Shown piece by piece: positions 35,008-45,118 of a stretch of DNA of 64,000 bases; position 1 is the first letter of the stretch; each line of letters starts with the position of its first letter. The notes under the pieces were generated by a model, which was not told the origin of the DNA, did no database searches, and was given only the letters and a program-made list of their open reading frames with translations. Location: the NCBI RefSeq assembly GCF_965232925.1, contig NZ_CBDDRA010000010.1, positions 103,473-167,472 on the forward strand, written 5' to 3'. Both the position numbers and the translations under genes were made by a program. This stretch comes from Tumidithrix helvetica. GTDB lineage: Bacteria > Cyanobacteriota > Cyanobacteriia > Pseudanabaenales > Pseudanabaenaceae.

Positions 35008-36174
35008 CTATTTTTTTTGCTTCAATATCGAAATTTCGGCGTCAAGTTGAGTTAACAAGGTGTCTTCATAAACTTCACCAGGTCCCATTACAGTTAATTT
35101 CTCGCGCATAGAAGGGATATCAAAAAGCCGTATGGCTTGTGTAGCTCCATTTTTCTCTTTGTACAAATAGATAACACCTGCGATCGCAATTTCATCTTCA
35201 AGATAATTTAAAATCATTGGACTATGAGTGGTGACAAGTACTTGTGGAGAAGCTTCAACTAAACTATCCACAAGAACCTCAATTAGTTCTGGATTAATTC
35301 CATTCTCTATTTCATCAAGGAGTAAAAAACTTTGCTCCTTAGTCAATTGAGCAAAAACTGCTAACATACGAAGCAATCCATCAGCTACATGTCGTGCTTC
35401 AGTCTTTAATTCAGTATTTTCAAATTGCTCTAAAATCGTGAGTTGCTTCCATCCAGAACGCATTTTTGATACATCTAGCTGCTTTAGTTTCGGATAAATT
35501 TTAGACAGTCTCTTCTGAATATCTCCTCGTTTTTGTTCGTCTATTTCGTACAAAAATGCTGATAGACGTTCGCCACCTAAGCCTAAACTGTTCTGAGAAT
35601 CTCTTGTGCGCTGTCTTAATAATTCTGGAGTAAGCAGATCTAAGGCATGTAAACCCTCAAAAAATCTTTTAAGTTCGAGTATTTCTTTGGTTAATTGAGA
35701 TTCTTCAATCTGTGAGAGTAACGATCCTTGATACCTAAATGCGAGTGTTCCAGATAATTTAGGTGTATTCTCTCGCTCTTTTTCATTCAAATCCCAAATA
35801 GTATATTTCCGATCTTCTACTTTCAAAATTACATTTCCATTCCACTCTACACTTTCAGAAGTGCAACGCAAAAACAGGCGATTAAAGCTTGCCGACCACT
35901 TAATACGGCAATTTTCTGATTTGACAAGTAAAATCTCAAAATTAATATTATTCTTGCCAGTTAACTTTGAATTAATATCGGATGCTTCCCACTGTCGCCT
36001 TTTTAGCCAACCCTCTAGATCGCCTCTAACTTGTTGAGACAAAAAGTCAAAAAATTGTAATACTGTCGATTTTCCTGAACCATTAAGTCCAACTAAACAA
36101 GAAAATTTCGCTAATGGTAGATCGAACTCAACTAAAGATTTGAAGTTAATTACTTTTATGTGACTGATTTTCAT
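35008..36174 (-). CDS. AAA15-type SMC-like ATPase
   Basis: 388 residues with Walker A GLNGSGKST near residue 30, an ABC-like region (SLGLGGERLS), Walker B FLLLDEIENGI and the switch histidine VTTHSPMIL. There is no long coiled coil. This is the ATP-binding half of OLD/AbiEii-like two-gene systems. The next gene supplies a TOPRIM-like domain, so together they look like a nucleotide-gated nuclease, likely for phage defence. No other gene belongs to the operon. Confidence 0.78.
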   Translation of the reverse strand: MKISHIKVINFKSLVEFDLPLAKFSCLVGLNGSGKSTVLQFFDFLSQQVRGDLEGWLKRRQWEASDINSKLTGKNNINFEILLVKSENCRIKWSASFNRLFLRCTSESVEWNGNVILKVEDRKYTIWDLNEKERENTPKLSGTLAFRYQGSLLSQIEESQLTKEILELKRFFEGLHALDLLTPELLRQRTRDSQNSLGLGGERLSAFLYEIDEQKRGDIQKRLSKIYPKLKQLDVSKMRSGWKQLTILEQFENTELKTEARHVADGLLRMLAVFAQLTKEQSFLLLDEIENGINPELIEVLVDSLVEASPQVLVTTHSPMILNYLEDEIAIAGVIYLYKEKNGATQAIRLFDIPSMREKLTVMGPGEVYEDTLLTQLDAEISILKQKK

Positions 36175-36451
36175 GTTTATTTCATGTAAAGCACTTGCAT
36201 AGGACTAACTACAAATCTAAAATCTACCAACTCAATCAAAGGATAATCGATTCTACATATCACTAACACTGTAATTTGCTAAAAGCAGCAAAACATATCA
36301 CTCACTAGAACGGAGATTTATTCTATCGGTGTAGTCGAAAAGTAATCTCGGTCTGGTGATTTCAGACTTTAGTCCAATTCTTGAAAAGGTTTGTTAAGCT
36401 AGTACAGCTAAATCTTTTAAAGCAACAAGAATTATCATCTAGGGCTTACTT

Positions 36452-37780
36452 ATGCTAAAGACGGTCAAACCAACGATCGCAATTTCTCACTTGGGCTGTG
36501 AAAAAAATCGCGTCGATACAGAACATATGCTGGGCTTGCTCGTACAAGCAGGCTATGGCGTTGATAGCAACGAAGAATTAGCCGACTATGTGATTGTCAA
36601 TACCTGTAGCTTTATTGACGCAGCCAGACGGGAATCCGTGCGCACGCTTGTAGAACTTGCAGATGCGGGTAAGCGGATTGTGATCGCAGGTTGCATGGCG
36701 CAGCATTTTCAGCAAGAACTTCTAGATGAAATTCCCGAAGCCGTAGCCCTGGTTGGTACGGGGGATTATCACAAAATCGTGGATGTGATCGAACGGGCAG
36801 AGGCAGGAGAAAGGGTGAAAGAAATTTCTCAAGAGCCCACCTACATTGCCGATGAAACCGTGCCGCGCTATCGCACCACCAATGAATCGGTTGCCTATGT
36901 ACGCGTCGCCGAGGGCTGCGATTATCGCTGTGCCTTTTGCATCATTCCCCATCTGCGCGGCAATCAGCGATCGCGCTCGATTGAGTCGATTGTCAGCGAA
37001 AGCCATCGTCTTGCTAGCGAAGGCGTCAAGGAATTATTGTTAATTTCTCAGATCACCACCAACTACGGACTCGATATTTACGGACAGCCTCGCCTAGCGG
37101 AGTTGCTTTGTGCCTTGGGCGAAGTTGATGTGCCTTGGATCAGGATGCACTACGCCTACCCCACGGGTTTAACGCCAAAGGTAATTAAGGCGATGCAGTC
37201 TACGCCCAATGTTTTACCCTATTTAGATTTGCCCTTACAGCATTCTCACCCCGATGTCTTAAAAGCGATGAATCGTCCTTGGCAGGGAAGGGTAAATGAC
37301 AAAATCATCGAACAAATCAAAACGGCACTTCCCGATGCGGTGATGCGAACCACTTTGATAGTGGGCTTCCCTGGTGAAACCGACGCCCAGTTCGAGCATT
37401 TGCTCTCCTTTATCCAGCGGCACGAGTTCGATCATGTCGGTGTCTTTACCTTCTCAGCGGAAGAAGGAACTCCTGCCTTCGATCTGCCCAACCAACTTCC
37501 AGAATCTGTGAAGCAAGAGAGACAAGATGCTCTGATGGCAGCGCAGCAGGAAATCTCGCTCAAAAAGAACCTTACTGAAGTTGGGAAGATCGTAGATGTG
37601 TTAATCGAACAGGAAAATCCTGAAACAGGCGAACTGATCGGGCGATCGCCTCGTTTTGCCCCAGATGTAGATGGCGTAGTCTATCTAAAAGATCCCCAAG
37701 GCAAAGCCTCTCTCGGCAATATGTTACCTGTAGAAATTACGGCCGCCGATCATTACGATCTATTTGGCACAATTTTGTAA
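36452..37780 (+). CDS. rimO: Ribosomal protein S12 methylthiotransferase RimO
   Basis: 442 residues: UPF0004 domain (SHLGCEKNRVDTEHMLG), radical-SAM cluster motif CDYRCAFCIIP (CxxxCxxC) and a C-terminal TRAM domain. GCEKNRVD and the overall order are RimO-like rather than MiaB-like. It adds a methylthio group to an aspartate of ribosomal protein S12. The next gene is 26 bases away on the same strand. Confidence 0.95.
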   Translation: MLKTVKPTIAISHLGCEKNRVDTEHMLGLLVQAGYGVDSNEELADYVIVNTCSFIDAARRESVRTLVELADAGKRIVIAGCMAQHFQQELLDEIPEAVALVGTGDYHKIVDVIERAEAGERVKEISQEPTYIADETVPRYRTTNESVAYVRVAEGCDYRCAFCIIPHLRGNQRSRSIESIVSESHRLASEGVKELLLISQITTNYGLDIYGQPRLAELLCALGEVDVPWIRMHYAYPTGLTPKVIKAMQSTPNVLPYLDLPLQHSHPDVLKAMNRPWQGRVNDKIIEQIKTALPDAVMRTTLIVGFPGETDAQFEHLLSFIQRHEFDHVGVFTFSAEEGTPAFDLPNQLPESVKQERQDALMAAQQEISLKKNLTEVGKIVDVLIEQENPETGELIGRSPRFAPDVDGVVYLKDPQGKASLGNMLPVEITAADHYDLFGTIL

Positions 37781-37806
37781 CTTCTTAGACTGACGCAGTT
37801 CTAATT

Positions 37807-38463
37807 ATGAAATTTACTTCTTTAGACGATCGCCTTCACAACTACCTTTTATCTGTTTCTTTACGCGAACCATCAGTCTTGAGCGCGTTACGAGAGGAGA
37901 CCGCTCAACATGTCATGTCCAATATGCAAATTGCCCCAGAGCAAGGGCAGTTTATGGCTTTGCTCGTGCAACTCATTGGCGCTGTGAAAACCCTAGAAAT
38001 TGGCGTATTCACAGGGTATAGTTCCCTTTCTGTCGCTTTAGCTTTACCCGAACATGGAAAGGTAATTGCCTGCGATGTCAGCGAAGAATATACAAGCATT
38101 GCAAGACGCTATTGGGAACGCGCCGAAGTTACCCATAAAATCGATTTACAGATTGCGCCTGCCGTTGAGACCTTAGACCGTTTGCTAGCTGAAGGTCAAG
38201 CGAATAGCTTCGATTTTGCTTTCATTGATGCGGATAAAGAAAACTACGATAATTATTACGAGCGATCGCTACAACTGATACGTCCAGGTGGCTTAATTGC
38301 GATCGATAACGTTCTGTGGAACGGTCGCGTATTGGACGCCCAAACCCAAGATTCAGATACAATCGCTATTCGCAAGCTTAATGAGAAATTGCACCAGGAC
38401 CAACGGATTACGCTCTCACTATTGCCAATTTCCGATGGATTAACCCTGGCACATAAGCGGTAA
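37807..38463 (+). CDS. SAM-dependent O-methyltransferase
   Basis: 218 residues of the caffeoyl-CoA O-methyltransferase family: the SAM loop LEIGVFTGYSSLSVALALP, then DVSEEYTSIARRYWERA and the metal site AFIDADKENYDNYYE. Cyanobacterial members methylate catechol-like groups; the real substrate here is unknown. It probably shares a transcript with rimO. Confidence 0.9.
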   Translation: MKFTSLDDRLHNYLLSVSLREPSVLSALREETAQHVMSNMQIAPEQGQFMALLVQLIGAVKTLEIGVFTGYSSLSVALALPEHGKVIACDVSEEYTSIARRYWERAEVTHKIDLQIAPAVETLDRLLAEGQANSFDFAFIDADKENYDNYYERSLQLIRPGGLIAIDNVLWNGRVLDAQTQDSDTIAIRKLNEKLHQDQRITLSLLPISDGLTLAHKR

Positions 38464-38536
38464 GAGTTTCTTCCTGGCGATCGCCTACCAACAATTCTTC
38501 TAGCTAAACGGAGAAGTAGTCAATTTGACAGTGGAT

Positions 38537-38890
38537 TCAGATCATTTCTATTTGCAGGGTGGGCATGAGACGCTGCAAGTTTTTTAACGATTTTGTCTGC
38601 CATAAAACTTGCGCAGAGCCTTTTAAAAGAGCATGAATACCACCTTGCTTCCGTAGGGTAAGCACCACCATGGACAGCATATTAATTCCCGAACTATTGA
38701 GAAACTCTAACTCTTGCAGATCCAGTGCGATCTTTTCATTTTGCAAAGCCAGATCGATGAGTAGATTCTTCATCGGTCTATATTCCTCTTCTCCATTTAA
38801 TCTGATAAACCCTTTAAAAAAGACAGTATCTTTTTCTGAGTCATACCAAACACAATAGCCTTCGGCTTTAATCTCCACAAAAATAACCAC
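38537..38890 (-). CDS. STAS-like regulator, Slr1659 type
   Basis: 117 residues, with EKIALDLQELEFLNSSGINML matching the phosphorylatable loop of STAS anti-sigma antagonists (the serines in NSSG). The family is, as I recall, called the slr1659 superfamily. Partner switches usually have a kinase or phosphatase gene adjacent; none is seen here. Confidence 0.75.
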   Translation of the reverse strand: MVIFVEIKAEGYCVWYDSEKDTVFFKGFIRLNGEEEYRPMKNLLIDLALQNEKIALDLQELEFLNSSGINMLSMVVLTLRKQGGIHALLKGSAQVLWQTKSLKNLQRLMPTLQIEMI

Positions 38891-39535
38891 TCCCTAATAG
38901 ACCAAAATTTCTAATGAAGCGTGAAGTGAATCATTACAAATTTTTCTGCGCGATCGCAATCCTCAAAAAATAATGCAACATATTTAGGCATTTACCGAAT
39001 TTAGACATGCACAAACGATGAATACTCCCAGGAAAGTATTGATATATTCATCCGTTACGATGGTTAGAGAGGTTGGTACAAACATTTCCTAATCTCAATA
39101 CAATCATATCAAATCCTCCACCTTAAGCATCGTCACGTCAGGCTGAGAAGTAAGATGCGATCGCATCAGTAATCAATGTGAATATTGCAAAACTCGCATA
39201 ACTTTTACAGCGATCCCCTTGTATTGACAGCTTGCGCCAAAAATCTGAAAATTTTGGGCTATCATCCACCTTATAAGAATTGCTGAATTGTTTTGTTTTA
39301 ATCAGTAAAAACCTTGCACTATGCTATAAATAACTACTTTAAGGCTTGCATAGGCTTAACCCTTCTCTAAAAGGGTTGTTTCAAAGTATCCATGCAATGC
39401 TTAAACTTGAGTCCTTAATTTTCTTGGCTAATCCATTAGCAGTGAGAAACCTAGTTGTGTTGAGCGAGCAAATTTCTAATATTTAATTTACTTCGAACGA
39501 GAAGTTTAAAACTAGTGGGATGGTAGGGTAAGACA
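38891..39535. other. Intergenic region without a recognised gene
   Basis: No convincing coding frame in these 645 bases. At about 39358-39377 AACCCTT pairs with AAGGGTT, a short hairpin. The DNA is AT-rich before the start of the vWA gene. Confidence 0.6.
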
Positions 39536-41557
39536 ATGCAAGACGATCGCACAAAGATAAGCACCCCAACGAGAAGCATCCAACTTCCCAGCAATATTTT
39601 AATGCCTGAGTTTGGGGAAGTAAATGTTCGCGGAACGAGTGACGAAACCTTTGTGGAATTTACGATCTTAATGGAACCTCAGGGTAAATATGCCGAGGGA
39701 TGGAGAACGGGAATTGCCTTAGATGCGAGTGCCTCCATGAAGCGCTCCTATGGACGCAAGGTTTCTGGGCGCGTCGATCCTGCGGTCTTAACCAAGTATA
39801 TGAAAAAAGGATTGCTCAAGTCTTACATTGAGGATGGAGAGCCGATCAGGTGTTTGCAAAAAGATGCCTACGAGGAAATTAAACAAAAAGGCTATGTTTT
39901 TAAAACGACTCCTAATATTTTGCAGCCCATAGCCCAAAAATTCACTTCCTATTTAGCCAATAGTTTAGATGGTGTCGGTAGGACTGCCTTAATTTACTGG
40001 GGATGTGGCAAGGGCGATGAAACGCAAGCGATCGGGGAGTTTAATGCCGCAGAATGCCAAAATCTTGCGATTAATGGGCCCAAAGATATCAAACTTGGAA
40101 ATACCACAAAGCTGATGCCTGCGATCGCTTACTTTACCGAACAGTATCCTGAAGCAAAGCGGGGGCTATATCTATTTATTACCGATGGACGTATTGACGA
40201 TTTAGAAGAGGTGAAGCAATATACTTTGCAGTTAGCCCAAGATATTGCCTCAGGGAAACGGAACTTTGTCAAGTTTATTTTAATTGGTGTTGGAGATGGC
40301 ATCGATCGCTATCAACTGCAAGAACTCGATGATTTTGACACAGGAACGGACATCGATATTTGGGACTATAAGATCGGCGATGAAATGCAAAGCTTGGTGC
40401 AAATCTTTTCTGAGGTTGTGGGAGAGCAACAGATCGTAGCGGATAGAGGTGCGATCTATAGCCCTCAGGGAGACTGCGTCAAACTCTATGCCGATGGACT
40501 TCCTGCCCAAGCTAGTTTCTCTATGCCTGCTGGCTCGGAATGGTTTGAACTAGAAGTAAGTGGAAAGAGAATTCGGCAGACCGTTGTGGTAGATGAGTCT
40601 ATGGCGATCGTGCCCCTACCCAAACATGCAGAAATTGATAAATCTAATGGATTTGATCTTGGGAAACTTGGTTGTACTGGGTTGCTGGCTGGTTTACTTT
40701 TGCTTGGCGGCGCGATCGCCTTTGCTTTTTTTAACGCCAATTCAATCTTTAACTCAACTTCAAACCCCAATCCCAGCCAGATTCCCAAATCGAAGCCCAC
40801 ACCTGAAACCCTCTCTGGACAAGATCGGAATACTTCACCAAGCGCTTCCATTCCAGTGGTTCCATCATCTCCCCAGATGAGAGCCCCATCTCCTACACTA
40901 ACCCCTAGTCAAACTCTTCAAGGTGTTGTGGTTCCTTCAGCTAAGCCTTCTCAAAACCCTAATTCTACTACAATCGCAAAGGTTGACAAAGATTCTACTT
41001 TGCAGCCTTCGCCATCAAACTCAAACGCAAATCTTGGATCGGATCGAACATCCATTCGAACATCTAATCCAGGGAATAGCCCAAGTCAACAGCGAGATAA
41101 AAGTATTATTGCGAATTCATCAAAGTCCTTAGGAAATCAAGAAATAAAGCCGTCAGCGACTGAACTGAGTCCGAACGATCGAAATAGCGATCGCAACTTC
41201 AACACCCTCGTGCCTGATGCCCAAGTAATTATTTATTTTCCCGTGAATGAATCTAGTCTTACAACTGCTGAGTTCGCAAAACTAAATGAATTTTGGACTA
41301 AAATCAAAAATAAAAAAGGTGTAGTGTCCGTGAAAGGCTATACCGATTCTTTTGGGGAAAGTACTTATAATTTGGAACTCTCTAACGCCAGAGCCAATGA
41401 AGTCATCGATCAGCTTAGAAGTATGGGTTTAAGTGAGAACTATAAACTTACGCTTGAGGCATTGGGCGATTTGAACCCGATCAAAGATAATAGTACAGAT
41501 ACAGGCAGAGCTTTTAACCGCAGAGTCGTTGTATCGTTTAAGGTATCTCAGTTTTAG
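39536..41557 (+). CDS. vWA domain-TM-OmpA domain protein
   Basis: 673 residues in three parts. Residues 55-290 are a von Willebrand A domain with MIDAS D63-A-S65-A-S67 and LFITDGRIDD. Near 380-405 is one membrane helix (GLLAGLLLLGGAIAFAFF). A Pro/Ser/Asn-rich linker leads to a C-terminal OmpA-like peptidoglycan-binding domain (YTDSFGESTYNLELSNARA). The vWA part, without a signal peptide, should lie in the cytoplasm and the OmpA part in the periplasm. The function is unknown; a sensor linking the cell wall to an internal partner is one option. No operon partner. Confidence 0.82.
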   Translation: MQDDRTKISTPTRSIQLPSNILMPEFGEVNVRGTSDETFVEFTILMEPQGKYAEGWRTGIALDASASMKRSYGRKVSGRVDPAVLTKYMKKGLLKSYIEDGEPIRCLQKDAYEEIKQKGYVFKTTPNILQPIAQKFTSYLANSLDGVGRTALIYWGCGKGDETQAIGEFNAAECQNLAINGPKDIKLGNTTKLMPAIAYFTEQYPEAKRGLYLFITDGRIDDLEEVKQYTLQLAQDIASGKRNFVKFILIGVGDGIDRYQLQELDDFDTGTDIDIWDYKIGDEMQSLVQIFSEVVGEQQIVADRGAIYSPQGDCVKLYADGLPAQASFSMPAGSEWFELEVSGKRIRQTVVVDESMAIVPLPKHAEIDKSNGFDLGKLGCTGLLAGLLLLGGAIAFAFFNANSIFNSTSNPNPSQIPKSKPTPETLSGQDRNTSPSASIPVVPSSPQMRAPSPTLTPSQTLQGVVVPSAKPSQNPNSTTIAKVDKDSTLQPSPSNSNANLGSDRTSIRTSNPGNSPSQQRDKSIIANSSKSLGNQEIKPSATELSPNDRNSDRNFNTLVPDAQVIIYFPVNESSLTTAEFAKLNEFWTKIKNKKGVVSVKGYTDSFGESTYNLELSNARANEVIDQLRSMGLSENYKLTLEALGDLNPIKDNSTDTGRAFNRRVVVSFKVSQF

Positions 41558-41864
41558 GTTCTAAGGGGAAGCCTCATATGGGGTAAGTAGGTAGAGGGAG
41601 ACAATCAAAATCAATCCAATGTTGCGGAAGTGGAAAGACTGTAAATTGAGACGGTAAATTAGATTATGCGATCGCTCAAATATCCCTATAGATAGACTTC
41701 AATATTTTTTGTGAATGCCCCAAAATGGTCTCTCATATTTCCTAATACTTTACAATTTAAAAAAATTTGCAAAGTTTAATTAAATTAGCGGCTTAGTAAC
41801 TGTTGACTGTTACCGCTTCAGCTTACGATATTTTCCATAAAAGCTTCTATAGGTAATTAAACTT

Positions 41865-42143
41865 ATGCTCAATGTACTTGTGAATCTCCCTCTGCTTGCC
41901 TCTGTTCCTGCAACCCCTACTTGGTCAATTAGTGTGGGTATTATTATGATTACCAGCAATCTACTTGCATTGGTGATCGGTCGCTATGGCATCCAACAAA
42001 AAGGAGTTGGTCCAGCGATACCTGCTGAATTACCTGGTCTATTTGAAGGGTTTGGTGTACCTGAACTTCTCGCTACAGCAAGTTTAGGGCACATTTTAGG
42101 TGCAGGCTTTATCTTGGGTTTGGCACAGGCTGGTCTACTTTAA
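41865..42143 (+). CDS. psaK: Photosystem I subunit X (PsaK)
   Basis: 92 residues with two membrane spans. TPTWSISVGIIMITSNLLAL and the second span (LLATASLGHILGAGFILGL) are typical of PsaK, a peripheral photosystem I subunit that takes part in state transitions. It is monocistronic, with a terminator at 42164. Confidence 0.95.
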   Translation: MLNVLVNLPLLASVPATPTWSISVGIIMITSNLLALVIGRYGIQQKGVGPAIPAELPGLFEGFGVPELLATASLGHILGAGFILGLAQAGLL

Positions 42144-42163
42144 TCGCAGTTCTCTAGAGTAAC

Positions 42164-42197
42164 TTAGTGGGGGCTTCTTGTCAGTTGCCTCCACTAA
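42164..42197 (+). terminator. Terminator-like hairpin after psaK
   Basis: TTAGTGGGGGC pairs with GCCTCCACTAA (one G-T) around a 12-base loop. The T run after it is weak. Confidence 0.55.
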
Positions 42198-42381
42198 TGC
42201 TTTAATCATAATTTCGGTGGAAAGGCGATCGCTTCGGCAGGTTTTACTTCAATCAGCTCCAATAATTTCTTGAGGGTTGTGTATCTGTAAACGTCAATAC
42301 AGCGACTATGGTATTACTTAAAAATGTACCCATCTAATGCCAAATTGGGGAAAAGACTGGGGATAGAGGGTGTAGGATTTT

Positions 42382-42741
42382 ATGAGTAAACTTACGTTCG
42401 CCATGCCACTCAAAATCATCGATAATTTCGACAGCAGCTTTTCACTCGATCCAGATGCAAAGATCGTGTTATTTGAACTGCTAAGAAATGAGAGCTTTTT
42501 AAATCAGGTAGCCACGGAAGTCTCTACCAAATTAAACGGCGATCGCGTCGAATTTACCGAACTTCTTTTCCAACCCGTTCCCTACACGACAGCAACCCCC
42601 AAAGGAATGCCAGCCGAATTTGAGAAGTATCATACTTCACCCGATCACGCCATTATTAATGTGCCCCCTAACTTTATGTTTAAAGCCAAAATCTTTAAAC
42701 CTAGCCGCCTTTGTGCGATCTATCGCAAGGCTAAAGCATAA
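42382..42741 (+). CDS. Hypothetical protein
   Basis: 119 residues, no signal peptide or membrane span. The middle (SPDHAIINVPPNFMFKA) and a basic end (RLCAIYRKAKA) are visible, but no family is recognised. ATG 42382 is in reasonable context. Single gene. Confidence 0.6.
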   Translation: MSKLTFAMPLKIIDNFDSSFSLDPDAKIVLFELLRNESFLNQVATEVSTKLNGDRVEFTELLFQPVPYTTATPKGMPAEFEKYHTSPDHAIINVPPNFMFKAKIFKPSRLCAIYRKAKA

Positions 42742-42915
42742 AAATCTAAGCGGAATCCATCGAAAACAAGCGATCGGTAACAGAAGGTATTGTTTGCAAC
42801 CCAAATACTCGCGATCGCGACCGTAAAATTAATTCCTAGCAGGAATAAGTCATATTCCCTTTTGCCATCTTCTCAAAATTGGTAGAATAAATCATCATAA
42901 TTACAGGGCAAAGCC

Positions 42916-43161
42916 ATGGAAGCTTTTGACAAGTACTATGGCGAGGATGTCGTAATGCAAGAAAATGAGAACCCTGCCACAGTTGGGAAAGCTGCTAATC
43001 GCGAAATAGAACTAGATTTCTTTTCTAAAGTGACCGAATTTTGTGGAGCCGAGGTCAAAACTGTTGCCTATGGCGAGGATGTAATTATTTCGGAGTGGAA
43101 TCACTCCTACAAAGACCTTCTGTACAACAAGCCGTTCAAGCAGATTTTCCCGAACTCCTGA
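42916..43161 (+). pseudogene. SnoaL/NTF2-like protein, truncated
   Basis: MEAFDKYYGEDVVMQENENP, then GKAANREIELDFFSK and EVKTVAYGEDVIISEWNHSY match the middle of SnoaL-like NTF2-fold proteins of about 120-130 residues. The first helix is shortened. After SEWNHSYKD the expected final strands (with a pattern like VxRWxDGKIxxERFYY) are replaced by LLYNKPFKQIFPNS. It is probably a broken gene. Bases 43162-43419 hold only a hairpin repeat. Confidence 0.6.
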
Positions 43162-43326
43162 CTAAGTTTTTGCGATCGCGTCAGAGCTATTTATCTCAAA
43201 TGATTTGACCGAAAAAGGTGACTCTATGCTTCGACATCTATTCAAATTCCTCTAGGTCGATTGAAAACTGCTATAAACTATTAGACTGTTACAATTTAAA
43301 AATTATCGATAGATATCTCAGACTAT

Positions 43327-43376
43327 TTTCAAAAAAGCTGCATTCCAGCTTTTTTGAAAGCCTGCGCTTAGCGCAG
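43327..43376. repeat. Palindromic hairpin repeat
   Basis: TTTCAAAAAAGCTG (43327-43340) pairs perfectly with 43346-43359, and CTGCGCT/AGCGCAG (43362-43376) forms a second dyad. The same plan, an A/T-rich stem plus a GC-rich dyad, is seen at 46025-46076. Confidence 0.65.
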
Positions 43377-43419
43377 ACTCGAATCTCGATTTGTTGCAAA
43401 TTTATTTGAAATTGGTAGT

Positions 43420-44850
43420 ATGTCTGAACAGAAAACATATTTGGAACTCTCCGAAGGCGATAGTGGTTCTCATAAGTTTTATGAAGTAATTGTTAATGGT
43501 GTAGAGGTGTCGATTCGCTATGGACGGATTGGCGATCGCGGCCAAACCAAAACCTCTACTTTTGCCACACCCGAAAAAGCTCTAGCGGAAGCGACGAAAA
43601 AGCTGAACGAAAAGAAGCGTAAGGGTTATGAGCCAGCCGTGATGGGCGATCGCCAAAAGCGGGCAGTCACTCGGCGTCAAATTACCAGCAGCAAATCGAC
43701 GGCGAAACAATCTCCAGTTCTGTGGAAGTTTGCTACTGGGGCATCTGCCTTTGGTGTATTTGCCGATGAAACAGGCTGCTGGGTAGGGAATCAAGATGGG
43801 CGGATCTATACCCTCACCCATGAGGGGCAGGTGACGAATCAGTTCAAACTTCCTGATGGCGTGAAATGTATTGTCAGCGATCGCGATTGGCTGTATGCAG
43901 GCTGTGATGATGGCAAGGTCTACGATCTGGGTGGGAAAGTCCCTCGTGTTGCCTACGAGATTGCGCGGGATGTCGATATTTTTTGGATCGATATCAGCGA
44001 TGGTATTTTAGGCGTCTCAGATCGAGATGGTGGCATTACCACGATCAATCATGAAGATGAGTCAAAATGGACGAAACGTAGCTCTGGCAGTGCTGGATGG
44101 ATGGTACGTTGCGACGAGATTGGGATCTATCACGGACATACGAATGGCGTCACCATGTACGATTGGGAAGATGGACAGACGATCTGGAATCAGCCGACGG
44201 ATGGAGCAGTTCTATTTGGTTGGCAAGAGGAGTCAATGCTTTATGTCGGGACTTCTAATCATTTAGTTCAAAGCTTTACCAAAAAGGGCGAGGTCAGCAC
44301 GGTTTATCGCTGCGATGCTGCCATTTATTCCTGTGCCGCTGCAGGGGATGGCGAGTATGTATTTGCTGGTGATAACTATTCTTCTATTTATTGTTTTAAT
44401 CGCGGTGGCGATCGCCTGTGGAAATTGGGAACGGGTTGCGGCTCTGCTTATTCGATGCAGTTCTTTAATGGGCGGCTGTATATTGTCACAACGGATGGCA
44501 GTTTTGCTTGCATTGATGCTAGCGAAACTGCTATTCAAGCGGCTCAAGCTGGAACATACGCCCAAGCGGTTAATATCAAAGCGCCAAAACTGAATGATGT
44601 TTTACCTTCTACAACGGTAGAAACCACTTCGGATAGTAGCCGAGGTGTTTTGCTAGAATGCTTCCAAGAAGGAAGTAGCTTGAGAATGCGTGTAATCTCT
44701 GAAGGTTATAACCAGAACTGGAAAGTTCAATTCCCCAAAGATATTCGTGAGGCGGGTGCTCGTTATCTAGTTGACGAAATCCGCGAATCCGCCAGTGGTG
44801 GCTTTTACCGTGCCTTGGGCGATATTAGAAAGTTAGTTCGATCGCATTAG
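43420..44850 (+). CDS. WGR-domain protein with beta-propeller
   Basis: 476 residues. Residues 1-80 are a WGR domain (VSIRYGRIGDRGQTKTSTF). After a basic linker, about 100-400 form repeated beta blades with a PQQ/WD-like rhythm (WVGNQDGRIYTLTHEG, LYAGCDDGKVYDLGGK, VFAGDNYSSIYCFNRGGD). No catalytic motif is seen. The function is unknown. It is the second WGR protein in the window, unrelated outside that domain to the HEAT protein at 8871. Confidence 0.8.
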   Translation: MSEQKTYLELSEGDSGSHKFYEVIVNGVEVSIRYGRIGDRGQTKTSTFATPEKALAEATKKLNEKKRKGYEPAVMGDRQKRAVTRRQITSSKSTAKQSPVLWKFATGASAFGVFADETGCWVGNQDGRIYTLTHEGQVTNQFKLPDGVKCIVSDRDWLYAGCDDGKVYDLGGKVPRVAYEIARDVDIFWIDISDGILGVSDRDGGITTINHEDESKWTKRSSGSAGWMVRCDEIGIYHGHTNGVTMYDWEDGQTIWNQPTDGAVLFGWQEESMLYVGTSNHLVQSFTKKGEVSTVYRCDAAIYSCAAAGDGEYVFAGDNYSSIYCFNRGGDRLWKLGTGCGSAYSMQFFNGRLYIVTTDGSFACIDASETAIQAAQAGTYAQAVNIKAPKLNDVLPSTTVETTSDSSRGVLLECFQEGSSLRMRVISEGYNQNWKVQFPKDIREAGARYLVDEIRESASGGFYRALGDIRKLVRSH

Positions 44851-45085
44851 AAATTTTAGAGAGATGAGAAAATGGCAGAAACGTTTGTTGAAACGTTTGT
44901 TTTAAATCGAATCTATTGCTTACCTTGGGGGATATCTTGAGTATTGTTGTAAATCTCTGATTGGGATTCAAGTTCTCTGGCGTGGTTGGTCAAGTTTACG
45001 CGACCTTTCTCAAGGTTGGCTTCTTGCCCAAATTCATACTTAACGGAAAAAGTAAGATTGCTAGATCGCTTACCAAGCTATACTA

Positions 45086-45100
45086 TGAGAATCGTTATCA
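45086..45100. promoter_or_regulatory. Zur/Fur-type operator
   Basis: TGAGAATCGTTATCA is a 7-1-7 dyad one or two changes away from the Zur consensus TGATAATNATTATCA. It lies 18 bases before the metal ABC ATPase start. Confidence 0.65.
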
Positions 45101-45118
45101 TTGTCACTTGGCGATTTT

